Shown here one piece after another: positions 42,960 to 49,830 of a stretch of 64,000 nt of DNA. The stretch is taken from NCBI RefSeq assembly GCF_000336385.2, contig NZ_HG424466.1, forward strand, positions 1 through 64,000, given 5' to 3'. The number at the start of each line of letters is the position of its first letter. The stretch's first letter is position 1. The notes under the pieces are model-generated. The model had not been told where the DNA came from, searched no databases, and was given only the letters and a program-made list of their open reading frames with translations. The DNA comes from Lysobacter antibioticus HS124 (GTDB lineage: Bacteria > Pseudomonadota > Gammaproteobacteria > Xanthomonadales > Xanthomonadaceae). Position numbers and translations under genes: made by a program.

Positions 42960-43832
42960 TCAGTGTTCCTTGTGTCGACCGCCGGCGCGGATCGGTCCGC
43001 GGTACTTGCCCGGCCGTCGCCGGGGGCGGCAACGGAAGTAGGCGTCGTAGATTTCCGGTGCGGTGTCGTTCTTCAATCGATGCTCGACCAGTTCCCGATG
43101 GTTCAGCTGTCGCTTCTCGCAGGCGTACAGGTCGCAACGCCCGTAGCGGCTGCAGCGCGCGCCGTTGCAGCGATGGACCGCTTGCTGCAACAGCATGTCG
43201 TAGGCGAATGCCTGCTTCATGCTGCGCGAGCGCGCGCCCGTCGCCGGGCGGGGCGCCGGCGACGGCACCTGGGCCAGCCGCACTTCGTACCAGATGCCAT
43301 CGATTCGATGCAGTTGGGTCATCGCACCCAGAGTTCGGAACTCCGGCTGCCACCCGACGCGCTGTTCGAGCAACCTCTGATTCCGCGCGCGGCGCCGCTG
43401 CGCATCGGCGTCCAGCGCCGGCTGATTGCGCAGCAGTCGGCCGCTGTCGGGATCGACGTACAGACGCTGGCGGATCTCCGCCAGCGGACGAAGGCCGTAC
43501 CAAGAGCAAAGCGCATACACGCCCCGATCTCGCCGCACCGTAGTCGCAGCCACCAGATCGGGAAGACTGCGTTCGATGTCGCGCCGCAATCGGTCGCGGC
43601 GGTCCAGCGGGCGGTACAGGTCGCTGTAGACCTCGTCCCAGGTTCGGCCGACCTGCTTTTCGAGATAGCGTTGCAACGGCCGCAGACTGCGCCGGTCCAA
43701 GCCCGGCAGGCGATGGCCCAACGGTTCTCTCGCCGGCCGTTGCTCGATGTCGCGCGGCGCCCGGTTTTTGCGCCGCACGCAGCCGACTGGCCGGCTCCGT
43801 TGCAGTATCCGGTCGTACATATCGTTTCGCAT
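42960..43832 (-). CDS. protein of unknown function in the RtcB operon (290 aa), Cys-cluster C-terminus
   Basis: Very basic (many Arg). Residues about 45-95 hold a helical block L-R-P-L-Q-R-Y-L-E-K-Q-V-G-R-T-W-D-E-V-Y-S-D-L, a pattern I recall from unnamed proteins in diverse bacteria. Later come R-L-Y-V-D-P-D-S-G-R-L-L and I-D-G-I-W-Y-E-V. Near 218-235 a cluster C-x4-C-x5-C-x4-C could bind zinc, followed by a basic helix. The charge and context suggest RNA binding. It lies between slipin and rtcB and is coupled to rtcB. The internal Met at residue 5 is an alternative start. Confidence 0.78.
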   Translation of the reverse strand: MRNDMYDRILQRSRPVGCVRRKNRAPRDIEQRPAREPLGHRLPGLDRRSLRPLQRYLEKQVGRTWDEVYSDLYRPLDRRDRLRRDIERSLPDLVAATTVRRDRGVYALCSWYGLRPLAEIRQRLYVDPDSGRLLRNQPALDADAQRRRARNQRLLEQRVGWQPEFRTLGAMTQLHRIDGIWYEVRLAQVPSPAPRPATGARSRSMKQAFAYDMLLQQAVHRCNGARCSRYGRCDLYACEKRQLNHRELVEHRLKNDTAPEIYDAYFRCRPRRRPGKYRGPIRAGGRHKEH

Positions 43833-43887
43833 AGAAGATTTATTCCGATAGAAGCCGTCGCGACGCCAGGGCGCACGACGACGATGG

Positions 43888-43964
43888 CCGCTCCTGTGGG
43901 AGCGGCGTGCGTTGGGGGGTTAGGACCCCGGCGCTATCGGAATCCGGACGGCAGTGCCGTCCGG
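43888..43964. other. two hairpins between the slipin and the unknown gene
   Basis: CCGCTCC-TGTG-GGAGCGG (43888-43905) is a 7-bp hairpin, and CCGGACGGC-AGT-GCCGTCCGG (43944-43964) a perfect 9-bp hairpin, within the 140-base gap. Neither has a T run on the minus strand, so they may process or stabilise the polycistronic mRNA. Confidence 0.5.
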
Positions 43965-43972
43965 TCCTGCTT

Positions 43973-45103
43973 TCAGCCATGGCCCTTGAGGCTGACCAGT
44001 TGCTTCATGACTCCCTCCAGACCGCCGAACACGGTCAACTTGTCGATCTTCTCGGTGATCTTCTCCAGCGCCTCGAGCTCCTTCAGGCGCATCAGCACCG
44101 GGCTGTCCTCGATCAGCTTGGCGGTGTTGAGCAGGTTGCGGGTCGCGTTGGCCTCCTCGCGGCGGCGGATCACGTTGGCCTGAGCCGTTTTCTCCGCCTG
44201 CACCACGCCGTTGAGGATCTCCTTCATCTCGCCCGGCAGGATCACGTCCTTGACGCCCACGCCGAGCACCTCGATGCCGAACTCGCGGACCTGGCCGCGC
44301 ACGTAGCCGAAGATGTCGGCGTCGAGCGAGGCCTTGTCGCCCAGCAGTTCGTCCAGAGTCTTGGCCGAGACCGCCTTGCGCAGGCCGTACTGCAGCTCGC
44401 GGTAGACGTGCTCGGCGTACTTGGCGACGCGGGTGCGCGCGGCGACCGGGTCGGTCACGCGCAGGCTCGCGGCCAGGTTGACCCGCAAGGACACCTTGTC
44501 GCGGGTCAACAGCTCCTGGCCCGAGACTTCCATCGCCTGCACGCGCAGCTCCACGGTCTCGACCGCGACGTTCTTGCGCAGGTTCCAGAACGCGTACGCG
44601 CCCGCCGCCAGCTCGCGCACGAACTTGCCGTCGACGAACAGCAGGCCGGCGGACTCGGAGGGCACGTTGCCGTACACGGCGACGCGCTCCAGCCAGCCGA
44701 TCTGGCGCAGGCCGTCGACGAGCTCACGCTCGATCTCCAGACCGTCCTGCAACGCGATCGCGCGCACCCGGATATCGCCCAGTCCCTTCCAGTACAGGCG
44801 GCGCGTGCCGGGATTGAGCACATCGGCGATGCGGCCGTTGCGCAGCATCAGGCCGACTTCGTCGCTGCCGATGTCGGCCAGGACGAAGTCCTCGTACAGG
44901 CGCTCGCGCAGGCCGGCGATCAACGCCTCGCCGTCGTTGCCGGCGTAAGCGGTGTTGGCGATCGCGTGCGCGACCAGCTCCAGGCCGTTGCCGAAGTTGC
45001 GAAGCCTATGTACGCCCGGGCCGAGCACGCGCTCGATACGGCGATTGCGGTAAACCAAGACGCGCTCGGCATCGCCGACCACGACCTTCTTGTTCCAGAA
45101 CAT
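43973..45103 (-). CDS. slipin (SPFH/band 7 protein) of the RNA-repair operon
   Basis: 376 residues. An N-terminal W-N-K-K-V-V-V-G-D-A-E-R-V-L-V-Y-R-N-R-R-I strand starts the chain, then about 90 residues that may form an extra domain. A band-7 domain follows (about 110-290), with G-P-G-V-H/G-T-R-R-L-Y-like turns and Q-E-L-L-T-R-D-K-V-S-L-R-V-N, and then a coiled coil (E-A-N-A-T-R-N-L-L-N-T-A-K-L). There is no clear membrane helix. Slipins assemble into ring-like oligomers at membranes. AAGGAG precedes the ATG. Slipin-RtcB linkage is known from bacterial RNA-repair loci; its role there is unsettled. Confidence 0.9.
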   Translation of the reverse strand: MFWNKKVVVGDAERVLVYRNRRIERVLGPGVHRLRNFGNGLELVAHAIANTAYAGNDGEALIAGLRERLYEDFVLADIGSDEVGLMLRNGRIADVLNPGTRRLYWKGLGDIRVRAIALQDGLEIERELVDGLRQIGWLERVAVYGNVPSESAGLLFVDGKFVRELAAGAYAFWNLRKNVAVETVELRVQAMEVSGQELLTRDKVSLRVNLAASLRVTDPVAARTRVAKYAEHVYRELQYGLRKAVSAKTLDELLGDKASLDADIFGYVRGQVREFGIEVLGVGVKDVILPGEMKEILNGVVQAEKTAQANVIRRREEANATRNLLNTAKLIEDSPVLMRLKELEALEKITEKIDKLTVFGGLEGVMKQLVSLKGHG

Positions 45104-45467
45104 GCGATGTCTCCTTGTCGTTCCGGTGATCCGATCCGTGGTGGCATCCGTGGCGACCGAATCGGTTCGTCGCCGGGACGTTGGGGCGATGCGCATGCGC
45201 GTATCGCCGAATAAGTGGAAACGCCCCCGACGCCGTCGGCGCGAAACCCGCGTGCTGCCTGCGGGGCCGGTGCGTGCCGGTCGCGGCGACGTTCCCTGTC
45301 GCTGCGGCAGGCGCCGCGCCGGAGGCCGCGTCGAGGACGCGGGTCCGGCGCCGTCGCCGTTGCGGGGTTCCGTTGCGCCCCAGGCCGGCGGCGCGCTGCG
45401 GAACGCCGCGGGGGGCGTTTCCTGGTGCGGAACTTTCGTTCCTGTTTCTAAGCCGTCGTGAAAGGAC

Positions 45468-45537
45468 GGTGGACAGCGGGAGTCGAACCCGCGACCAACA
45501 GCAATTGAGCTGTCGCTCTACCCACTGAGCTATATCC
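45468..45537 (-). ncRNA. tRNA-like RNA 1, short acceptor stem and 6-nt anticodon loop
   Basis: On the minus strand: 5-bp acceptor (GGATA with TGTCC), TA, D arm GCTC-AGTGGGTA-GAGC, a 5-bp anticodon stem ACAGC/GCTGT around a 6-base loop TCAATT, a 5-base variable loop TGGTC, a perfect T arm GCGGG-TTCGACT-CCCGC, and 3' ACC followed by G. D and T arms are canonical, but the acceptor stem lacks two pairs and the anticodon loop lacks one base, so decoding is doubtful. It directly follows tRNA-like RNA 2 in the same orientation. Confidence 0.75.
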
Positions 45538-45541
45538 GAAA

Positions 45542-45610
45542 GGCGACGCATCGGATTCGAACCGATGATCCGCGGCTTGCGCCGCTGCTCCACCGTTGAG
45601 CTAGCGTCGT
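45542..45610 (-). ncRNA. tRNA-like RNA 2, anticodon arm capped by a GNRA tetraloop
   Basis: On the minus strand: acceptor ACGACGC with GCGTCGC (six pairs, A-C mismatch at the end), TA, D arm GCTC-AACGGTG-GAGC, an arm GCGGC-GCAA-GCCGC (perfect 5-bp stem, GCAA tetraloop) in place of the anticodon arm, variable GGATC, and a perfect T arm ATCGG-TTCGAAT-CCGAT. There is no place for an anticodon. It ends four bases before tRNA-like RNA 1 begins. Confidence 0.75.
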
Positions 45611-45660
45611 CGAGAAACATCCCGGCTCGGACTTCGGCATACGCCACGGCACAGCCGCGC

Positions 45661-45712
45661 GCACCGGACGGGATGAGAACCCGTGCCGCTGTAGTCCTTG
45701 CCTTGCGGATGC
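45661..45712 (-). ncRNA. possible third, degenerate tRNA-like element
   Basis: On the minus strand a T-arm-like hairpin ACGGG-TTCTCAT-CCCGT is enclosed by GCAT/GTGC pairs and preceded by a 4-bp CCGC/GCGG stem with a 15-base loop. A D arm is missing and the T loop lacks the usual purine-A. It may be a minimal acceptor/T-arm mimic or a decayed copy. Confidence 0.4.
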
Positions 45713-45717
45713 TTCGT

Positions 45718-45763
45718 ATTGCCGCCTGTCGCCAGGCGGCAATGCGTTCGGGCGCAAGCGCCC
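45718..45763 (-). ncRNA. two strong hairpins at the head of the tRNA-like transcript
   Basis: On the minus strand GGGCG-CTTG-CGCCC (45763-45750) is followed by an 11-bp perfect stem ATTGCCGCCTG/CAGGCGGCAAT with loop GCGA (45743-45718). They would form the 5' end of a transcript starting from the -24/-12 element just upstream. The second is another GNRA-capped hairpin. Confidence 0.6.
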
Positions 45764-45782
45764 TTGTTCTGCGATTCCCTAC

Positions 45783-45797
45783 GCACGGCCCGTGCCG
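45783..45797 (-). promoter_or_regulatory. sigma-54-like -24/-12 promoter element
   Basis: On the minus strand CGGCAC-GGGCC-GTGC matches TGGCAC-N5-TTGC at both GG and GC with exact spacing and one mismatch in each half. A start about 12 bases downstream would fall just before the first hairpin. The known E. coli rtcBA operon is sigma-54 dependent, with RtcR as activator. The GC-rich palindromic sequence means chance cannot be excluded. Confidence 0.45.
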
Positions 45798-45935
45798 AAG
45801 CACCGGAGCACGGCGCTGATGCGCCTCGATGGCCTGTCCCCTTTCCTCTCGGATGCTTCGGGGAACGTAAGAAGTGGCGAAAATCCAGCCGTTTCCGACT
45901 TTTTCGTGAAATCCCTTTGCGAACGCCGAAACGAA

Positions 45936-45964
45936 AACGCCCCCGGCGTTAGTCCGAGGGCGTT
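45936..45964 (-). terminator. possible terminator upstream of the RNA-repair promoter
   Basis: On the minus strand a 7-bp stem AACGCCC/GGGCGTT with a 15-base loop is followed by TTCGTTT. It could stop transcripts from the isochorismatase-type gene and insulate the RNA-repair promoter. Confidence 0.4.
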
Positions 45965-46403
45965 CGCGTTCCTCGGGAGATCGGAGCGACCGATCTCCCA
46001 TGGCGAATGGGAGTCAGTCCGGCGTGTGCAGTTCCTGCTGCCGACCGCGCTTCGACGAGGCGCAGTCGAACGACGCGTGGCACAGCGGCCCCGGCGCGTT
46101 CTGCTTGGCGATGTCGAAATGATTGAGCATGGGAAGGCGGTCGTTGGCGATTGCGTCGCGAGGACGATGGAGGCGCACGATACTCGTGAGAAATTCGTTA
46201 TGCAAGACCGTTCGTCGCCGCACGAACGGATGCACGCGGTGCGATGCGCGCATCGATGCGGCGTTGCATGTGCATCGCGCGCATCGGCCGATCGCCGTTC
46301 GGACGGCGATGAAGGGTGAGCCGGAAGCCGACGGCTGTCGGTTTCCGGCGTGCGCTGCGCCATCGAATTCGATTTCGCGGCGCTCCCGTCGAATCCGCGA
46401 GGC

Positions 46404-46970
46404 TCAGTCGGAACGCAGCCGCGACAACAGCGTCTCGGTGTCCAAGACTTCGGCGAATTCGGCGTGCAAGGTCGCCAAGTGCGCGCGGCTGACGGTATCC
46501 GCATCGACGGTGCGCCCGTCGGCATCGACGAGGTCGAAGCAGAAACAGGCGTCGCCGACCAGCAGGACGCGGTAGCCAAGGTTGGCCGCGACTCGCGCGG
46601 TGGTGGATACGCACATGTCGGTGCTGACGCCGAACAGGACCACGGTGTCGACGCCGAGGCGGCGCAGACGCAGGTCCAGGTCGGTGCCGATGAAGGCGGC
46701 GTTGACCGACTTGGTCACCAACGGCTCGCCCGCACGCGGCTCGAAGCCGTCGCGGAATCCGTTGCCCGGATGCGAGGGGTGCAGGGTGGAATCGGGCAGG
46801 ATCGAGTCGTGGCGGACGTGGATCAGCGGCCGAGCGGTTTCGCGCCAGGCGGCGAGCAGGCGCCGGCCGTTGGCTTCCATCGCCGGATTGTTGCGGCGTC
46901 CCCACGGCGCGTAGTCGAAGCCGCGTTGCACGTCGATCGGAATCAGGGCGGCATGAGCGAGGTCGGACAT
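46404..46970 (-). CDS. cysteine hydrolase of the isochorismatase family
   Basis: 188 residues. The catalytic triad is visible: Asp13 in I-P-I-D-V-Q-R-G-F, Lys87 in V-T-K-S-V-N-A-A-F and Cys120 in G-V-S-T-D-M-C-V-S-T-T. It would hydrolyse an amide or vinyl ether (nicotinamidase, ureidoacrylate or isochorismate type); the substrate cannot be told. GGAG sits nine bases before the ATG at 46970, which is preferred over an in-frame ATG 15 bases upstream. Divergent from an AsnC-type regulator. Confidence 0.88.
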   Translation of the reverse strand: MSDLAHAALIPIDVQRGFDYAPWGRRNNPAMEANGRRLLAAWRETARPLIHVRHDSILPDSTLHPSHPGNGFRDGFEPRAGEPLVTKSVNAAFIGTDLDLRLRRLGVDTVVLFGVSTDMCVSTTARVAANLGYRVLLVGDACFCFDLVDADGRTVDADTVSRAHLATLHAEFAEVLDTETLLSRLRSD

Positions 46971-47101
46971 GGGGCGAGTCTCCATGGGCTGGGGCGTGGC
47001 GCGGACGGGAGGCCACTGTGGGCGCTCCCACAGGCCGGTCTCAACCCGGCAAAATGCCGGGCCGGCCGGCGCGACTTGCGACGGCGCCCTGCGTTGCGAC
47101 C

Positions 47102-47536
47102 ATGAAGATCCTCGACGATACCGACCGCAAACTGATCGCCCTGTTGCAGGACAACGCCCGCCTGTCGACCGTGGCCTTGGCCAAAGCGGTGGGGCTGGCG
47201 CGCAGTTCGGTGCAAGAACGCATGCAGCGATTGGAGTCGGCCGGGGTGATCGCCCAGTACACGGTGCGCCTGGGCAGCGGCGGCGATCCGTTGCGGGCCT
47301 GGTTGCTGCTGCGCTATGGCGAGGGTTTCAGCTGCGACGACGTCGTGCCGCCCTTGGTCGAACTGGCGCAGGTGCGTTCGATCCACAGCGTCGCCGGCGA
47401 GATCGATCTGATGGTGTTGGTGGAGACCGTCGGCCCCGGCGAACTGGCGGACCTGCGCGAACGGGTCGCGGCGCTGAAGGGCGTGGACGACGTGACGACG
47501 CTGCCGGTGCTGCGCACGGCGTTGGAGCGGGGGTGA
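47102..47536 (+). CDS. Lrp/AsnC-family transcriptional regulator
   Basis: 144 residues: an N-terminal winged helix (1-60; I-L-D-D-T-D-R-K-L-I-A-L-L-Q-D-N-A-R, then L-A-R-S-S-V-Q-E-R-M-Q-R-L-E) and a C-terminal RAM/AsnC ligand domain (65-144). Such proteins form dimers or octamers and respond to amino acids. It lies divergent to the isochorismatase-like gene and may control it. A GTGGG-CGCT-CCCAC dyad at about 47016-47033 lies between them. The ligand is unknown. Confidence 0.88.
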   Translation: MKILDDTDRKLIALLQDNARLSTVALAKAVGLARSSVQERMQRLESAGVIAQYTVRLGSGGDPLRAWLLLRYGEGFSCDDVVPPLVELAQVRSIHSVAGEIDLMVLVETVGPGELADLRERVAALKGVDDVTTLPVLRTALERG

Positions 47537-47643
47537 CGGCGGCGGGGAAGGCCGGCAGAGCGCACGGACCTTTCTCGACCTTGGCCCTCGGGGGATGCAG
47601 GCCCGGAATCAGGAGGGCAGCGCGTTCCCGCGCACGCGCCGGG

Positions 47644-48615
47644 CTATTCCGACTCCACCCCGGCCAGGTTCAGCACCCAGTCCGGTGTCCGCGGTTCGCC
47701 GGCGAAGAATGCTGCCGGTTTGCGTTCGCCGATCGCCCAGCGGTGCAGCCAACTCGGGCCGGCCGGGCCGAAATAGGCGTCGGCGCGTTCGTAGGCGGGG
47801 TCGCGCAGCGCTTCGTCCAGGCCGATGAAGCGGTAGCCGCGCTTGCGCGCCATCGCGATCAAGTCGCCGTAGGTGTCGGCATTGAGCAGGTTGGCGTGGA
47901 TCAGCCACACCTGCGGGAGGTTGTAGCCGAGCAGGGCGATCGACTGGCTTTCGTAGTAGTCGAGCTTGGCGCCCATGTGGCGCAGGTAGTCGCGGCGCAG
48001 GCGCGCCTGGAGGCGGGTGTCGCCGCGCTGCTCGAGGCGCAGGTAGGCGCCGGCCCAGATCCAGTCGGAGTTGCCCTCCGTCACCGGGGCGATGCGGTAA
48101 CCGTGTTCGCTAAGAAAGGCCTGCAGCTTCGCCTTGTCGGACGCGCTGCGGCCGGCGCGCAGATACGGATGGCGGAACCAGCGCGGTGCCGGGCGGCCGC
48201 TTTCGCGCGCCAGGGCCTTGAGCCGGCGCTCGCCGCGCAGGATGTCGGCTTGATAGGCCTCCAGCCCCACCGCATGCAGATCGGAATGACCGTAACTGTG
48301 ATTGCCGAGCTCGGCGCCGGCGTCGAGCCAGTCGCGCAGCATCTGCAGGCGCTGGGCCTCGATCTGTCCGCGGTCCTCGAGCTTGCCTTCGTTGACGAAG
48401 CCGACCACCGGCACGCCCGCGCCCGCGATCGCGGCGACCAGGCGCCGATGCCCGGGCAAGGCGTCGGCGGTGGCGATCGAGGGCAGCGGGACCCAGGGCA
48501 GGTCGTCCACGGTCAGGGCGATGCGCCGGTCCGGCGGCGGCGCGGCGGCGGCATCGCCACCGATCGCCAGGCCGAGCGAAAGCAAGAGGGCGAGCAACGG
48601 CGACGGCGGACGCAT
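47644..48615 (-). CDS. exported polysaccharide deacetylase (NodB fold)
   Basis: 323 residues with a signal peptide (1-25). NodB motifs: motif 1 T-V-D-D (35-38, Asp37/Asp38), motif 2 H-S-Y-G-H-S (His106, His110 metal ligands) and motif 3 R-H-P-Y-L-R (148-153). It should remove acetyl groups from an extracellular or periplasmic polysaccharide, such as peptidoglycan or an exopolysaccharide. The C-terminal half is longer than a minimal NodB domain, as in the PA1517-like or xylanase/chitin deacetylase group. Single gene. Confidence 0.85.
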   Translation of the reverse strand: MRPPSPLLALLLSLGLAIGGDAAAAPPPDRRIALTVDDLPWVPLPSIATADALPGHRRLVAAIAGAGVPVVGFVNEGKLEDRGQIEAQRLQMLRDWLDAGAELGNHSYGHSDLHAVGLEAYQADILRGERRLKALARESGRPAPRWFRHPYLRAGRSASDKAKLQAFLSEHGYRIAPVTEGNSDWIWAGAYLRLEQRGDTRLQARLRRDYLRHMGAKLDYYESQSIALLGYNLPQVWLIHANLLNADTYGDLIAMARKRGYRFIGLDEALRDPAYERADAYFGPAGPSWLHRWAIGERKPAAFFAGEPRTPDWVLNLAGVESE

Positions 48616-48737
48616 GCGGCATTCTCGGGCGGGCGACGCGGCGATCATCGCCGCGGCGCTGCCGAGTGCCTAGCGATTTTCGGACGGACCGCGGCAAGCG
48701 GCGACCGCGGTCCGGTCCGGTTGCGATGGCGGTCGCG

Positions 48738-49064
48738 TCAGCCCAGCCGGCGCGAGATGAAGTAGTACGCCAGATTGCCCAGGCCGCAGGCAGCCAGCAG
48801 CACCGCGACCATGCCCGGGGTGACCTCGCGCCAGCCGGCGGCCTCGATCACGCCGAATGCGGCGGCGAGCAGGACCAGGACGATGCCCCAGCGCAGCGCG
48901 CCGTGGCGGCGGCGCTGGTCTTCGTCGCGGGCCATCGAGCGCAGCAGTTCGTCGGCGCCGCCGGTAGACAGCAGTTTGCTGCGGAAGCGCGCCTCGACGG
49001 CGATCTTGATCGCCATGACGATGCAGATGAACAGGGTGATCGGAATCAGGACTTCGAGATCCAT
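48738..49064 (-). CDS. DUF6249-like small membrane protein
   Basis: 108 residues with one N-terminal and two C-terminal hydrophobic segments (about 4-20, 56-72 and 80-100). The first helix (L-E-V-L-I-P-I-T-L-F-I-C-I-V-M-A-I-K) followed by a charged loop R-M-A-R-D-E-D-Q-R-R-R fits DUF6249 membrane proteins. Function unknown. These genes often sit beside ECF sigma factors, and the next gene rightwards is one, in divergent orientation. Confidence 0.65.
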   Translation of the reverse strand: MDLEVLIPITLFICIVMAIKIAVEARFRSKLLSTGGADELLRSMARDEDQRRRHGALRWGIVLVLLAAAFGVIEAAGWREVTPGMVAVLLAACGLGNLAYYFISRRLG

Positions 49065-49248
49065 GGGGTGCCTCGGCAGTGGGTCGGGTGGGTTCGGAGC
49101 AAGAGATACGGCCGGGCCGGAGTCGGTTGCAGCCGATCCGGCGGGCCGGGAAACGCCCGACGTCACGTCTTGGGTATGTTATGTGTCATATTTGACCGGG
49201 TATCGACGTCACTGCAACCGATCCCGCCATGTCCGCATCCTTGATCGG

Positions 49249-49830
49249 ATGACCGGTGAATCCGACCATCCCGACCGCCTGCTGGTGACCGCCGTGCTCG
49301 AGCGCGCCCCAGGCGCATTCGAGCGTCTGGTGCGCGAGTACCAGGGCCTGTGCTGGCACATCATCCAGCGCATGGTGCGGCACCCGGACGATACCCGCGA
49401 GCTGTGCCAGGAGGCGTTCCTGCGGGTGCACCAGTGTTTGCACCAGTACCGTCACGAGAGTCCGCTCAAGTCCTGGATCGGCCAGGTCGCCTACTCGGTG
49501 GCCAAGCGCCACTTGGAGCGCAAGCGGATTCCGATCGTGGAGGTCGCCGATGACGACGATGCGCTGTCGCCGCTGGACAGCGTCAGCGACGGCTTCGACC
49601 TGGAGGCAGCCTGCGCCGACGAAGAGATCGCCGCCGGCCTGCACGCCGAGATCGAGGCCCTGCCGCCCCTGCAACGCACCCTGTTGACCCTGTATCACTT
49701 GGAAGAACTGCCGATCGGCGAGATCGCCGCGATGACCGGCCTCGCCGAGGGTACGATTAAAAGCCACCTGTTCCGGAGCCGGGCGCGGCTGCGCCAGCGC
49801 CTGGAAGCCCGGTTGGGAGAATTCGCATGA
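49249..49830 (+). CDS. ECF-type RNA polymerase sigma factor
   Basis: 193 residues. Region 2 (about 15-80; F-E-R-L-V-R-E-Y-Q, D-T-R-E-L-C-Q-E-A-F-L-R-V) and region 4 (about 130-185; L-P-P-L-Q-R-T-L-L-T-L-Y-H-L-E-E-L-P-I-G-E-I-A, E-G-T-I-K-S-H-L-F-R-S-R) are both clear. It redirects RNA polymerase to a small regulon. The gene overlaps the next by ATGA (49827-49830), typical of sigma/anti-sigma pairs. ATG 49249 directly precedes region 2. Confidence 0.92.
   Translation: MTGESDHPDRLLVTAVLERAPGAFERLVREYQGLCWHIIQRMVRHPDDTRELCQEAFLRVHQCLHQYRHESPLKSWIGQVAYSVAKRHLERKRIPIVEVADDDDALSPLDSVSDGFDLEAACADEEIAAGLHAEIEALPPLQRTLLTLYHLEELPIGEIAAMTGLAEGTIKSHLFRSRARLRQRLEARLGEFA

Larger units (their letters stand above)
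45104..46403. other. 1.3-kb region without protein genes, holding the RNA part of the RNA-repair operon
   Basis: No supported protein gene. From left to right it has a 363-base spacer upstream of slipin, the tRNA-like array (45468-45712), two hairpins (45718-45763), a sigma-54-like element (45783-45797), a possible minus-strand terminator (45936-45964), a perfect 10-bp hairpin (45975-45999) and about 400 bases where I see nothing convincing. One small minus-strand frame (46014-46253) is possible but unsupported. Confidence 0.6.

Noticed and set aside
45468-45610. Two ordinary tRNA genes
   Set aside because: D and T arms fit, but one has a 6-base and the other a 4-base loop in the anticodon arm, and one has a five-pair acceptor. 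No anticodon can be assigned, so I call them tRNA-like.
45006-46001. A 331-codon minus-strand frame running through the tRNA-like array
   Set aside because: It crosses structured RNA and the slipin start in another frame; the translated residues look random.
46014-46253. A 79-codon minus-strand frame in the gap upstream of the RNA-repair locus
   Set aside because: No ribosome site, no recognisable motif and unremarkable codon choice; not enough to call a gene.
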